A DNA stretch of 64,000 nucleotides from JAGWBF01 sp965116325 (GCA_965116325.1 OZ220675.1:1488001-1552000), one strand, 5' to 3'; shown: positions 16,567 through 25,289, counted from the first letter of the stretch. The notes: generated by a model from the sequence alone, not told the origin. Program-made: numbers and translations.

Positions 16567-19332
16567 TTAGCGGGTGTCACCGCCGGCAGCGCCCTCCAGG
16601 GCAGCCTGGGCGGCAGCGAGGCGGGCGATGGGCACCCGGAAGGGAGAGCAGCTAACGTAGTCCAGTCCCTCTTGGTGGCAGAAAGCGACGCTGGCCGGGT
16701 CTCCCCCGTGCTCGCCGCATATGCCCACCTCCAGGTCGGGCCGGACGCTCCGCCCCTTCTGCACCCCTATGCGTATCAGGCCGCCCACCCCCTCGGGATC
16801 TATGGTCATGAAGGGATTTGAGGGCAGGGTCTCATCCTGGATGTACTGATTCAGGAACTTGCCCTCGGCGTCGTCCCGGCTGAAGCCGTAGGCCATCTGG
16901 GTGAGGTCGTTGGTGCCGAAGCTGAAGAACTCGGCCACCTGGGCCACATCGTCAGCGGTCATGCACGCCCTGGGCACTTCCACCATGGTGCCGTACTTGT
17001 AGTCCACCTCGGTGGACATGGCGGCTTGGACCGCCTCGGCCACGCCGGTCAGGTTGACCTGGAGCTGCTTCAGCTCGTTCACGTGGGAGATCAGGGGGAT
17101 CATGATCTCTGGGTGCACCATGATCCCTTCCTTGATCAGATTTGCGCTGGCGGTGATGATGGCCTCCACTTGCATCTCGTAGATGGCTGGGAATGTCAGC
17201 CCCAGGCGGCATCCCCGGTGCCCCAGCATGGGATTGGCTTCCCGCAGGGACTCCACGATCTGGAGCTGCTGCCGGTGGGGTTCGACCTCGCCGTCGGGCG
17301 CGCCCTGGGCTTCCAGGGTGATGATCCGGCGCACCAGATCCTCGTAGCGAGGCAGGAACTCGTGCAGCGGAGCGTCCAGCAGGCGGATGATCACCGGGTG
17401 GTTGCCCATGGCCCGCAGGATGCCGGTGAAGTCCTCGATCTGCAGCCCCTTCAGATGGTCAAGGGCCTTGTAGAAGGTCTGGACGCCGTCGGGCTGGCCG
17501 GGCAGCGGAGCCCGCCTGGAAGCCTCCTCGGGGTGTTCCTTGGCCCAAGCTGTGGCCTCCTGGGCGTTGACCAGCATCCGCCTCACTACCTCCACCCGCT
17601 CGGGGCCTAGGAACATGTGCTCGGTGCGGCACAGGCCAATACCCTCGGCCCCCATGGCGACGGCCCGCTGGGCGTCGGTGGGGGTATCGGCGTTTGCGAA
17701 CACCCCCAGCCTGCGATACTCGTCGGCCCAGCCCAGGAGCACCTGGGCTTCGTGCACCTCGTCCAGCTGGGGCTGGAAGGTGGGAATGGCGCCCGCCAGC
17801 ACCTCGCCGCTGGTGGCGTCGATGCTGATGTCGTCGCCTTCGTTGATGGTGTGGCCCGAGGCGGAGCAGGACCTGGTCTGGATGTCCACCTGCAGGGCCT
17901 CGCACCCGACCACGCAAGGCACACCCAACCCCCGGGTGACCACGGCCGCGTGGCTGGTTACCCCTCCCCGGCTGGTGAGCACACCCTTGGCCGCCAGGAT
18001 GCCGTGTATGTCGTCGGGCTTGGTCTCGGGCCGGATTAGAATGACGGGAATTCCTTGGGCCGCGGCCTCGGCGGCACGGGTTGCATCGAAATAAGCCTTG
18101 CCCGTGGCGGCCCCCGGCGATGCGCCGAACCCCTGGGCCATGTAGGCGCTACCCGCGATGGCCTGCTCCCTGGCCCCTTCGTTGAAGCGGGGCACGAATA
18201 GCTGGGACATCTCCTCGGGCACCACCTTCTGCACCGCTTCCTGTCGGCTGATCAGCCCCTCCTGCACCATCTCTACGGCGATGCGGACGGCCGCCTGCAC
18301 GGTGCGCTGGGCGTTGCGGGTCTGGAGCAGGTACAGGTGTCCCCGCTCGACGGTAAACTCGATGTCCTGCATGTCCCGGTAGTGGTTCTCCAGGTGACCG
18401 GCGAAGCCCGTCAAGGAAGCGTGGGCCTCGGTGTGGCGCTCCGAAAGCACCGAGAAGGGCTCGGGAGTGCGTATCCCGGCCACCACATCCTCACCCTGGC
18501 CGTTAACCAGGTACTCTCCGTACAGCTCCCGTGCGCCGTTGGCGGGGTTGCGAGTGAAGAGCACGCCTGTGCCGCTGTCGTCGCCCAGGTTCCCGAAAAC
18601 CATGCCCATAACGTTGACGGCGGTGCCCCAGCTGTGGGGAATGTTGTAGTGGTCGCGATAGCTGATGGCCCTGGGGCTGTTCCAGCTCTGGAACACCGCC
18701 TGCATCGCCTCGAAGAGCTGCTGCTGGGGGTCCTGGGGCACGTCCCGGCCGGTGTGCTCCCGGACCGCGGCCTTGAAATCGGCTATGACGGCGCGGAGCT
18801 CGTTGGGGGTGAGCTCATGGTCCAGGGTCTTGCCCACACGCTCCTTGTGCCCGGCGAGGATGATCTCGAACTGGTAGGCCTCCATTCCGAAGACGATGCT
18901 GGCGAATATCTGCAGGAAGCGCCGGTAAGCATCGTAGGCCGGACGCTCGTCGTTCATGTGGCGCGCCAGGGCATCCACGTTGTCGTCGCACACACCCAGG
19001 TTGAGGATGGTGTCCATCATACCGGGCATGGAGATCCGCGCGCCCGATCGCACCGAGACCAGCAGGGGGTTGTCGGTAGAGCCCAGCTCCCTGCCGAGGG
19101 TGGCTTCCAGCCCGTGCAGCTTCTCCTGCACCTGGTCCCAGAGCCCTGCGGGGAGTTCATGGTCCAGGTCGTAGTAGTCGAGACAGGCTTCGGTGGTGAT
19201 GATGAAGCCTGGGGGGACGGGGAGCCCCAGCTTGGCCATTTCGCACAGATTGGCCCCCTTGCCGCCGAGGAGGGAGCGCATGGAAGCATCGCCCTCATCG
19301 AAGCTGTACACCATCTTCTTGGACTGAACCAT
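16567..19332 (-). CDS. ppdK: Pyruvate, phosphate dikinase
   Basis: Interconverts pyruvate, ATP and phosphate with PEP, AMP and pyrophosphate. The protein is full length at 921 residues. The nucleotide-binding domain opens with GKGANLCEMAKLGLPVP. The swivelling domain carries the phospho-His in GGVTSHAAVVTRG. The PEP/pyruvate TIM barrel has GLCRTEHMF, GHRGCRLG, FSFGTNDLTQM and the catalytic Cys in GICGEHGGDP. The C-terminal tail is short. In heterotrophs it may work for gluconeogenesis or pyrophosphate-linked glycolysis. Confidence 0.97.
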   Translation of the reverse strand: MVQSKKMVYSFDEGDASMRSLLGGKGANLCEMAKLGLPVPPGFIITTEACLDYYDLDHELPAGLWDQVQEKLHGLEATLGRELGSTDNPLLVSVRSGARISMPGMMDTILNLGVCDDNVDALARHMNDERPAYDAYRRFLQIFASIVFGMEAYQFEIILAGHKERVGKTLDHELTPNELRAVIADFKAAVREHTGRDVPQDPQQQLFEAMQAVFQSWNSPRAISYRDHYNIPHSWGTAVNVMGMVFGNLGDDSGTGVLFTRNPANGARELYGEYLVNGQGEDVVAGIRTPEPFSVLSERHTEAHASLTGFAGHLENHYRDMQDIEFTVERGHLYLLQTRNAQRTVQAAVRIAVEMVQEGLISRQEAVQKVVPEEMSQLFVPRFNEGAREQAIAGSAYMAQGFGASPGAATGKAYFDATRAAEAAAQGIPVILIRPETKPDDIHGILAAKGVLTSRGGVTSHAAVVTRGLGVPCVVGCEALQVDIQTRSCSASGHTINEGDDISIDATSGEVLAGAIPTFQPQLDEVHEAQVLLGWADEYRRLGVFANADTPTDAQRAVAMGAEGIGLCRTEHMFLGPERVEVVRRMLVNAQEATAWAKEHPEEASRRAPLPGQPDGVQTFYKALDHLKGLQIEDFTGILRAMGNHPVIIRLLDAPLHEFLPRYEDLVRRIITLEAQGAPDGEVEPHRQQLQIVESLREANPMLGHRGCRLGLTFPAIYEMQVEAIITASANLIKEGIMVHPEIMIPLISHVNELKQLQVNLTGVAEAVQAAMSTEVDYKYGTMVEVPRACMTADDVAQVAEFFSFGTNDLTQMAYGFSRDDAEGKFLNQYIQDETLPSNPFMTIDPEGVGGLIRIGVQKGRSVRPDLEVGICGEHGGDPASVAFCHQEGLDYVSCSPFRVPIARLAAAQAALEGAAGGDTR

Positions 19333-19380
19333 ATTCAGGGACCACCCTTTCTAGATCGTAGTTGATACAACCAAGATAGC

Positions 19381-19409
19381 TTACACCCATTTCCCGATGC
19401 CGGTATAGG
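19381..19409 (+). promoter_or_regulatory. Weak promoter candidate before the DUF1802 gene
   Basis: TTACAC (19381-19386), 17-nt spacer, TATAGG (19404-19409). Matches are partial, but spacing is ideal and a structured leader follows. Confidence 0.25.
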
Positions 19410-19437
19410 TGAGAGGGTCGGGTGATTTCTGCATGTT

Positions 19438-19474
19438 CGAGGATGACGCCCCCGTTCTTGAGGGGGGCGCCTCG
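19438..19474 (+). promoter_or_regulatory. Leader hairpin before the DUF1802 gene
   Basis: A two-part stem: CGAGG (19438-19442) with CCTCG (19470-19474), a 4-nt bulge, then CGCCCCC (19447-19453) with GGGGGCG (19463-19469). A second small stem CTTCAG/CTGAAG follows at 19492-19516. The ribosome site AAGGAGG is at 19529-19535. Confidence 0.4.
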
Positions 19475-19544
19475 TTGGTGGTAACATCTACCTTCAGGAA
19501 AGAACTGCGTCTGAAGCTGGGTAAGCCCAAGGAGGTTGCTGCAT

Positions 19545-20138
19545 ATGCTCCCCGACACCTGCCGGATGGCTTTCAAGGAGTGGGCGGTGGTTGTCCAAGC
19601 CCTGGGCTGCGGGGAGCAGGTACTGCTGCTGCGCAAGGGCGGCATCAGCGAGGTCGGTAAGCACTTCCGGGTCGAGCACGACCGGTTCCTGCTCTACCCG
19701 ACCCTGGAGCACCAGAAGGAAGAACTGCTTAAGCCCTCCCACCGGGACAGCCTTGCCCGGCTCCTCGCTGAGGGCAACGATGCCGGCACTATCACCTTTG
19801 ACTGCTGGGCCCAGGTGGAGCGAACGATAGAGCTATCCGAGGAGGAGCAGCTCCATTCCCTCTCCCCCTACCACATCTGGTCCGACGACTACGCCCACTC
19901 CCGGCTGCGCTGGAAACCCCGCCACGCCCTGACGGCTATGATCCTCAGGGTCTATCGCCTTCCAACGCCCACCGGCGTGCCATACAAGCCTCACTTCGGC
20001 GGTTGCAGGTCATGGGTGGACCTGGAGGAAGATGTGGCCCTGGGCAGCCCCACTCCTGTGCTGGATGATGCCCGCTTCGACAGCCAGGTGCGGGCCATCG
20101 AGGATGCCCTGAACACCACCGCCAGCCCTGTGGCCTGA
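19545..20138 (+). CDS. DUF1802 family protein
   Basis: About 197 residues. I choose the ATG at 19545, 9 nt after the strong AAGGAGG; a TTG at 19536 abuts that site and cannot use it. Seen: FKEWAVVVQALGCGEQVLLLRKGGI, then a conserved FLLYPTLEHQ and later YHIWSDDYAHSRLRWKP, matching the DUF1802 pattern known in cyanobacteria and other bacteria. No catalytic motif is evident and the function is unknown. Confidence 0.75.
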   Translation: MLPDTCRMAFKEWAVVVQALGCGEQVLLLRKGGISEVGKHFRVEHDRFLLYPTLEHQKEELLKPSHRDSLARLLAEGNDAGTITFDCWAQVERTIELSEEEQLHSLSPYHIWSDDYAHSRLRWKPRHALTAMILRVYRLPTPTGVPYKPHFGGCRSWVDLEEDVALGSPTPVLDDARFDSQVRAIEDALNTTASPVA

Positions 20139-20195
20139 AATTGCCAAGCCGGGACCGGTCTCCGCTTCCGGCTCTGCCCATCGGAGGTACCTTCC

Positions 20196-21203
20196 ATGAA
20201 ATACCGGAACTGTCCCAGGACAGACCTTGAGCTTTCCGAGGTAGGCTTCGGCGCTTGGACCGTGGCCACCGACTGGTGGGGACACATCCAGGAGCCCGAC
20301 GCCGTTAAGCTGCTGGAGTCAGCCTTCGACCTGGGGGTGAACTTCTACGACACAGCGGACACCTACGGCAAGGGCTACGGCGAGGAGATACTTGCCAAGG
20401 CCCTGAAGCATGAGCGACACAACATCGTCATCGCCACCAAGTTCGGCTACGACTTCTACGACAGCATCGAGCGCATAGGACACCAGGAGCGCACCCAGCG
20501 CTTCGAGCCTGACTTCATCCGCTACGCTTGCGAGCAGAGCCTCCGGCGTCTCAAGACCGACTACATCGACATTTACCAGCTCCACAATCCCCGGGTGGAC
20601 GCCCTGGAGAAGGACGAGGTGTTCGACCTGCTGGACACCCTAGTCAAAGAAGGCAAGATACGCCACTATGGCGTGGCCCTCGGCCCCGACATAGGATGGT
20701 ACGAAGAGGGCGAAGCGTCCATGAGGGAGCGCCAGGTGCAAACCCTCCAGATCATCTACAGCATCCTGGAGCAGGATCCGGCCCGTAGTTTCTTCCCCAT
20801 AGCCGAGGAGGGCGAAGGCACCGGGCTGATCTCCAGGGTGCCCCATGCCTCGGAGGTGCTGACGGGCAGGTTCACCGAACCCCCGGAGTTCGACCCCAGC
20901 GACCACCGGGCCCATCGCAAGCACGAATGGATGACCGAGGCCCTGCGGAAGGCAAGGGAGGTGTACTTCCTGGGGGAGGACACGGGACGCACCATGGCCC
21001 AAGCGGCCATCAAGTTCTGCCTAGCCCAAGGGACCATCATGACGGTGCTGCCCAACATCACCAACATGGAAGACCTGGAGGAGTACACCGCAGCCCCCGA
21101 GACCCCCGACCTTACCGAGGAAGAGTCCCGTTTCATCGACGACCTGTGGGAGAACGAGTTCTATCTGGAGGAAGCAGCCCCCGCCTCCGTCGGCGACTCC
21201 TAG
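20196..21203 (+). CDS. Aldo/keto reductase
   Basis: A 335-residue NADPH-dependent (beta/alpha)8 oxidoreductase. Seen: N-terminal strand with LSEVGFGAWTVAT, the catalytic Asp/Tyr region FYDTADTYGKGYGEEIL, the Lys segment VIATKFGY, and YQLHNPRVDAL; the NADPH-binding end is less typical. It resembles the YghZ/IolS-like AKR group. The substrate is unknown. The start ATG at 20196 has GGAGG upstream. Confidence 0.87.
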   Translation: MKYRNCPRTDLELSEVGFGAWTVATDWWGHIQEPDAVKLLESAFDLGVNFYDTADTYGKGYGEEILAKALKHERHNIVIATKFGYDFYDSIERIGHQERTQRFEPDFIRYACEQSLRRLKTDYIDIYQLHNPRVDALEKDEVFDLLDTLVKEGKIRHYGVALGPDIGWYEEGEASMRERQVQTLQIIYSILEQDPARSFFPIAEEGEGTGLISRVPHASEVLTGRFTEPPEFDPSDHRAHRKHEWMTEALRKAREVYFLGEDTGRTMAQAAIKFCLAQGTIMTVLPNITNMEDLEEYTAAPETPDLTEEESRFIDDLWENEFYLEEAAPASVGDS

Positions 21204-21252
21204 CCGGCCCGCCTTTCCCCAGGCTTCACCCGTCCCCCATGCCCCATCCCCC

Positions 21253-21283
21253 GTTCGCCCTGAGGGAAATCGAAGGGGAACGG
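21253..21283 (+). repeat. Dispersed repeat R2, short form
   Basis: Matches the copy at 15927-15957 base for base over the unit. Confidence 0.8.
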
Positions 21284-21331
21284 GGAATCAAGGTGTTGGT
21301 GTCAGCCACCATAGCATCCGGCAAAGCTCCG

Positions 21332-21361
21332 TCCTGGATTGCGGCCTGCGCCGCAATGACG
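21332..21361 (-). repeat. Dispersed palindromic repeat R1, inverted
   Basis: R1 unit read on the minus strand; the loop differs from the other copies. Confidence 0.8.
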
Positions 21362-21458
21362 AAAGTCGTGGAATAAAGAGCGTCGGGGCTTGGAACGGGC
21401 TGGGCATGACGAACTATGTTGGCGACCCAATTGCCGTCACTCCCGCTGTCCTATACCG

Positions 21459-21487
21459 CTCCCGCGCAAGCGGGAGTCTACGCCCCT
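21459..21487. repeat. R3 repeat
   Basis: CTCCCGC/GCGGGAG arms followed by TCTACGCCCC, a tail shared with the copy at 52527-52556. Confidence 0.65.
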
Positions 21488-21515
21488 CTCCGGTAGGCTG
21501 CTAGCCCGGGCTGTC

Positions 21516-21546
21516 CGTTCCCCTTCGATTTCCCTCAGGGCGAACG
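21516..21546 (-). repeat. Dispersed repeat R2, short form, inverted
   Basis: Inverted R2 followed by a fragment GACAGGCTCAGCACGAACGG of a longer variant. Confidence 0.75.
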
Positions 21547-21608
21547 GACAGGCTCAGCACGAACGGACATGCCCGGTCGTTGTCGCGGAGGCGTAGCGGA
21601 CACCGCCC

Positions 21609-21638
21609 CGTCATTGCGGCGGAGGCCGCAATCCAGGA
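21609..21638 (+). repeat. Dispersed palindromic repeat R1
   Basis: R1 with GGAG in the loop. It is followed by AACCCAGGCTGG, similar to the flank of the 15215 copy. Confidence 0.8.
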
Positions 21639-21770
21639 AACCCAGGCTGGAGACCAGGCCGTCTATGAAGGACCCCCATGCCCCACCCCTCGTCCGCCCT
21701 TCGAATTCCCCTTCTAGGGCTTCAGGACAGACTCAGGGCGAACCGGCACGGATAGCTACATTCAAAATCG

Positions 21771-21806
21771 TGATAGAATGGTCTCCGTAGTACCACAGGT
21801 GGTACT
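21771..21806 (+). promoter_or_regulatory. Extended -10 promoter with operator-like palindrome
   Basis: TGATAGAAT (21771-21779) is an extended -10. Ten bases on lies a perfect inverted repeat, AGTACCAC-AG-GTGGTACT (21789-21806), over or just past the expected transcription start. This is where a repressor would bind. Confidence 0.5.
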
Positions 21807-21838
21807 GCTTGACTCCAATAGTTGAAGGAGAAACCGCT

Positions 21839-22567
21839 ATGCCTCCTAGCTGGGTAAACATGAATGTCCAAGGCCAGAACATGGAAGGGTACCTGACCCA
21901 ACCCGTAGAGGATGGAAAGTACCCTGCCGTGGTGGTTATCCAGGAAGTCTGGGGTGTGAACTCCCACATCCAGTACGTCACCGACCGCATGCCCTCCCTG
22001 GGGTACGTTGGCCTTGCGCCGGCCATGTTCCACAGGGAAGGTCCCATGACCATCGGCCTCCACGAAGAGTTCCCGACAGCCCTGGAGCGCCTGGGCCGAT
22101 GCACCGACGACGGCATCATCGCCGATGTCCAGGCGGCCGTTGACTACCTCAAGGCCCAGCCCTTCGTCGATGGCGACCGCATCGGCATCGTCGGGTTCTG
22201 CTTCGGCGGGCGCGTCAGCTACCTGTCAGCCTGCGCCATACCCGACCTGAAGGCCGCCTCGGTGTTCTACGGCGGGCGCATCCTGGCGCCCCTGGGCGGG
22301 GACGGCCCGTCACCCCTGGAGAGGACGGCCAACATCAACTGCCCAATCCTGGGCCTGTTCGGTGAGGAGGACGGGAACCCCACACCTGCCGACGTGGATA
22401 CCATAGAGGCCGAGCTAAAGAAGCAGGGCAAGACCTATAGCTTCCACATGTACCCCGGGTGCGGCCACGGCTTCCACTGCGATGCCCGGCCCAGCTTCAG
22501 GCCCGAAGCCGCCAGGGATGCCTGGAACAAGACCATCGCCTTCTTCGACGAGCACCTGAAGGGATAG
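21839..22567 (+). CDS. Dienelactone hydrolase family protein
   Basis: About 242 residues from the ATG at 21839, which has GAAGGAG upstream. An alpha/beta hydrolase with nucleophile elbow GFCFGG (Cys), an acidic residue in LFGEEDGNPTP and His in CGHGFHCD: the Cys-Asp/Glu-His triad of dienelactone hydrolases. These enzymes open lactone rings in chloroaromatic breakdown, but many homologues have other, unassigned substrates. Transcribed alone from a promoter with an operator-like palindrome, so probably inducible. Confidence 0.9.
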   Translation: MPPSWVNMNVQGQNMEGYLTQPVEDGKYPAVVVIQEVWGVNSHIQYVTDRMPSLGYVGLAPAMFHREGPMTIGLHEEFPTALERLGRCTDDGIIADVQAAVDYLKAQPFVDGDRIGIVGFCFGGRVSYLSACAIPDLKAASVFYGGRILAPLGGDGPSPLERTANINCPILGLFGEEDGNPTPADVDTIEAELKKQGKTYSFHMYPGCGHGFHCDARPSFRPEAARDAWNKTIAFFDEHLKG

Positions 22568-22618
22568 GTCTTTCCTCCGGCGAGCCCGGCATCTAACCCC
22601 AAGCCCTTGCACCAGCTA

Positions 22619-22650
22619 CGGGGCCGCTCCTTCCCAAGGTGGCGGCCCCG
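22619..22650 (+). terminator. GC-rich hairpin downstream of the dienelactone hydrolase
   Basis: CGGGGCCGC/GCGGCCCCG, 9 bp, 14-nt loop. No U-run follows, so it is either a weak terminator or a Rho-assisted or mRNA-stabilising stem. Confidence 0.35.
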
Positions 22651-22692
22651 GTGTAAGATAGGGCTGCCAATTTACAGAAAGGGGCTAACGAT

Positions 22693-22755
22693 ATGTGCGC
22701 AACCTGCGGATGTGAAACGGCAAAGCCCAAGCCTGAGCCCAAGCCCTCCAAGTAG
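22693..22755 (+). CDS. 20-residue Cys-rich, Lys/Pro-tailed microprotein candidate
   Basis: ATG at 22693, stop TAG at 22753-22755. The 20 residues start MCATCGCE (three Cys in six positions, CxxCxC) and continue as an alternating KPKPEPKP tail. A purine-rich AGAAAGGGG lies about 8 nt upstream. The CxxCxC cluster would suit metal or redox binding. It is too short for gene finders. Expression is unproven, but the non-random composition and ribosome site argue for a real gene. Confidence 0.45.
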   Translation: MCATCGCETAKPKPEPKPSK

Positions 22756-22863
22756 GCAAGCCCAGGTAGGCGTCGAGCGCCCGGCCCATATCTCCACACT
22801 CTATAGGCGCCGGGCGTTCCGACGGTACATCAGATAACTGCGAACACTTTCCAGGAGAGAACA

Positions 22864-23790
22864 TTGTCGGACATCCTCCAAGGCAAGGTAGCGATCGTCA
22901 CCGGCGCAGGCCGGGGAGTGGGCCGTGGCGTAGTCAGGCTCATGGCCGAGGAAGGCGCCAGCGTGGTGGTGGTGGACCCCGGCGTGAACGTGGACGGCTC
23001 CGGGTTCGACTCCTCCTTTGCCGAGCAGGTGGCCTCGGAGATCAGGAGCGAAGGGGGCACCGCCGTTGCCTGCACCGAGTCGGTGGCTACCATGGAAGGC
23101 GGCGAAAAGATAGTCCAGTCGGCCATCGACAGCTTCGGCAAGCTGGACATCGTCGTCACCTGCGCGGGCATCCTGCGGGACCGCATGATCTTCAACATGA
23201 CGGAGCAGGAGTGGGACGATGTGATCGCCGTCCACCTGAAGGGCACCTTCACCGTGGTCAAGCATGCCTGCATCCTGTTCCGCCAGCAGAGGTCCGGGAG
23301 GATCATCACCTTCAGCTCCCAGTCGGGCCTCGTGGGCAACTCGGGGCAGGCCAACTATGGCGCTGCCAAGTCGGGTATCGCTGGCTTCACCAAGGTAGTT
23401 GCCAGGGACATGGGCAGGTACGGCATCACCGCCAACTCCATAGCTCCCAGGGCGGCTACCCGCATGATCGGGGCCATCCCCGAAAGCGCCAACGAGATAA
23501 GGGCCCGGGGCGGAGTATCCGGCCTGTCCGAAGAGGGCGAGCTCGAGCAGCTGGACCCCGACGACATCGCCCCCTTCGTGGCGTACCTGGCCAGCGACTA
23601 CGCATCCAACATCAACGGTCAGACCTTCCTGGTGTGGGGCGGCGAGGTGTCCCTCATGTCCCAGCCCAGGCCGGAGCGGTCCATCTACAACCCCGACGGC
23701 CACTGGCCCACGGAGGAGCTGGCCCCCCTGGCGGCCGGCTACCTGACCAAGGACATCCCAAACCCGGCGCCTGCCCAGCCTGCCCGGTAG
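22864..23790 (+). CDS. Short-chain dehydrogenase/reductase (copy 1)
   Basis: A 308-residue NAD(P)-dependent Rossmann oxidoreductase. Seen: TGAGRGVGRG cofactor loop, VVVVDPGVNVDG after strand 2, an AGILRD segment (NNAG equivalent), Ser in TFSSQSG and the catalytic NYGAAK. It resembles the SDR domain of peroxisomal multifunctional enzyme 2 type 3-hydroxyacyl-CoA dehydrogenases, with a 50-60 residue C-terminal extension. The start is a TTG after CCAGGAGAG. The next gene is a close paralogue. Confidence 0.9.
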   Translation: MSDILQGKVAIVTGAGRGVGRGVVRLMAEEGASVVVVDPGVNVDGSGFDSSFAEQVASEIRSEGGTAVACTESVATMEGGEKIVQSAIDSFGKLDIVVTCAGILRDRMIFNMTEQEWDDVIAVHLKGTFTVVKHACILFRQQRSGRIITFSSQSGLVGNSGQANYGAAKSGIAGFTKVVARDMGRYGITANSIAPRAATRMIGAIPESANEIRARGGVSGLSEEGELEQLDPDDIAPFVAYLASDYASNINGQTFLVWGGEVSLMSQPRPERSIYNPDGHWPTEELAPLAAGYLTKDIPNPAPAQPAR

Positions 23791-23804
23791 GGATTCTTCA
23801 TAGC

Positions 23805-23833
23805 CGTCATTCCGGCGGAGGCCGGAATCCAGG
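23805..23833 (+). repeat. R1 repeat, TTCCGGC variant
   Basis: Same layout as R1 but with arms ATTCCGGC/GCCGGAAT, a compensatory change. It sits between the paired SDR genes. Confidence 0.7.
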
Positions 23834-23912
23834 GGTGCTTGGGTCCACCAGAGGGATGAATGGGGGCAATTCCCGCCCCGCAAGATCAACGCAGATACAA
23901 GGAGCCTGATAT

Positions 23913-24851
23913 ATGGCTGGTCTGGTCGAAGGCAAGGTAGCGATCGTTACCGGTGCAGGTCGAGGCATCGGGCAGGGCATCGCCAAGCTGATGGCCCAGG
24001 AGGGCGCCAGCGTGGTGGTGGTCGACCCCGGCGTCAACGTGGACGGATCGGGGGGCGATACATCCATAGCCGAGCAGGTGGCCTCGGAGATACGCGACTC
24101 CGGAGGCTCCGCTGTTGCATGCACCGAGTCGGTTGTCAGCATGGAGGGCGGAGAGAAGATAGTCCAGACCGCGGTGGACAGCTTCGGCAAGCTGGATATC
24201 GTGGTCACTGTGGCGGGCATCCTGCGGGACCGCATGGTCTTCAATATGACGGAGCAGGAGTGGGACGATGTGATCGCCGTCCACCTGAAGGGCACCTTCA
24301 CCGTCGTCAAGCATGCCTGCATACTGTTCCGACAGCAGCGCTCCGGGAGCATCGTCACCTTCAGCTCCACGTCGGGCCTGTACGGCAACTCGGGGCAGGC
24401 CAATTACGGCGCAGCCAAGGATGGCATCGCCGGCCTCACCCGGGTGGTGGCCCGGGACATGGGCAGGTACGGCGTAACCGCCAATGCCATATCTCCAAGC
24501 GCGGCCACGCGCATGACGGTGAGCGTCCCAGACGAAGCCCGGGAGCTCCGCACCCAGCGGGGGATAGGCTCCGGGGGAGGCACCGTCGAGGCCATCCGGG
24601 GTGAGCCCGAGGACATCGCGCCCTTTGCGGTGTGGCTGGGTTCAGACCAAGCCAAGCATGTGAACGGTCACATCTTCCACGTCGCCGAGGGCTTGGTGAC
24701 GCTGCTGAACGAGCCGGAGCCGGTGAAGACCATCCACAAGGAAGGTCGCTGGACAGTGGAGGAGCTGGTACGCGTGGTACCCGCCACCCTGGGCTTCGAG
24801 ATCTACAACCCGGCCCCCGCACCGCCACCAACTTCCCAGGGGGCGACTTAG
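23913..24851 (+). CDS. Short-chain dehydrogenase/reductase (copy 2)
   Basis: 312 residues, clearly paralogous to the SDR at 22864-23790: long runs are identical (for example GKLDIVVT, MTEQEWDDVIAVHLKGTF). Seen: TGAGRGIGQG and catalytic NYGAAK. It diverges after about residue 200, where substrate and C-terminal segments lie, so the two enzymes may differ in substrate. Tandem duplication with an R1 repeat between the copies. Probably part of acyl-CoA or hydroxy-acid metabolism (inference). Confidence 0.9.
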   Translation: MAGLVEGKVAIVTGAGRGIGQGIAKLMAQEGASVVVVDPGVNVDGSGGDTSIAEQVASEIRDSGGSAVACTESVVSMEGGEKIVQTAVDSFGKLDIVVTVAGILRDRMVFNMTEQEWDDVIAVHLKGTFTVVKHACILFRQQRSGSIVTFSSTSGLYGNSGQANYGAAKDGIAGLTRVVARDMGRYGVTANAISPSAATRMTVSVPDEARELRTQRGIGSGGGTVEAIRGEPEDIAPFAVWLGSDQAKHVNGHIFHVAEGLVTLLNEPEPVKTIHKEGRWTVEELVRVVPATLGFEIYNPAPAPPPTSQGAT

Positions 24852-24962
24852 CGGGGAATTTGGTGTCAATGGTTGACGAGTAGTACCGTTAATGACACTA
24901 TTATGCAGGGGCACCCGTAGTCAGGGAGGTGCCCGAAGTCATCGTGAGGTTGGGGGAGGAGA

Positions 24963-25289
24963 ATGGCTGACTACTACACCTACCGCGTATCCTGGTCTCC
25001 TGAAGAAGAAAGGTACCGTGGTTTTTGTGCGGAATTCCCGACGCTAAGCTGGACTGCTTCGTCGCCCGATGAAGCCTTCAGTGGAATTCGGCATCTAGTC
25101 AGCGAAGTTCTAGGGGATATCCGGGAGTCACTACCTGAACCGTTGGCCAAACGCAGCTACAGCGGCAAGTTCATGGTGCGGGTCCCTCCAGAGACCCATC
25201 GGGAGCTTGTTCTCCGGGCTGCGGAAGAAGGGGTCAGCCTGAACCGACTGGTCAATGCGCGGTTGAGCGGACGCAGCTCAGTAGCGTAG
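24963..25289 (+). CDS. HicB-family antitoxin-like protein, no HicA seen
   Basis: 108 residues. The N-terminal half (YTYRVSWSPEEERYRGFCAEFPTL, then SPDEAFSGIRHLV) fits the degraded RNase-H-like HicB fold. The C-terminal half (FMVRVPPETHRELVLRAAEEGVSLNRLVNARL) is a ribbon-helix-helix DNA-binding domain. HicB normally pairs with the small dsRBD toxin HicA; none fits in the 110 nt upstream or between here and tRNA-Ser. It is therefore an orphan HicB or a regulator. GGGGGAGGAG precedes the ATG. Confidence 0.82.
   Translation: MADYYTYRVSWSPEEERYRGFCAEFPTLSWTASSPDEAFSGIRHLVSEVLGDIRESLPEPLAKRSYSGKFMVRVPPETHRELVLRAAEEGVSLNRLVNARLSGRSSVA

Larger units (their letters stand above)
21204..21838. other. 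Repeat-filled gap between aldo/keto reductase and dienelactone hydrolase
   Basis: About 635 nt with no supported gene. It holds two R1 copies, two short R2 copies, a degenerate R2 (about 21691-21745) and an R3 copy, then a promoter with an operator-like palindrome. Confidence 0.7.

Noticed and set aside
24852..24962. HicA toxin gene upstream of the HicB-like gene
   Set aside because: Only 110 nt are available and no frame encodes a HicA-like double-stranded-RNA-binding protein.
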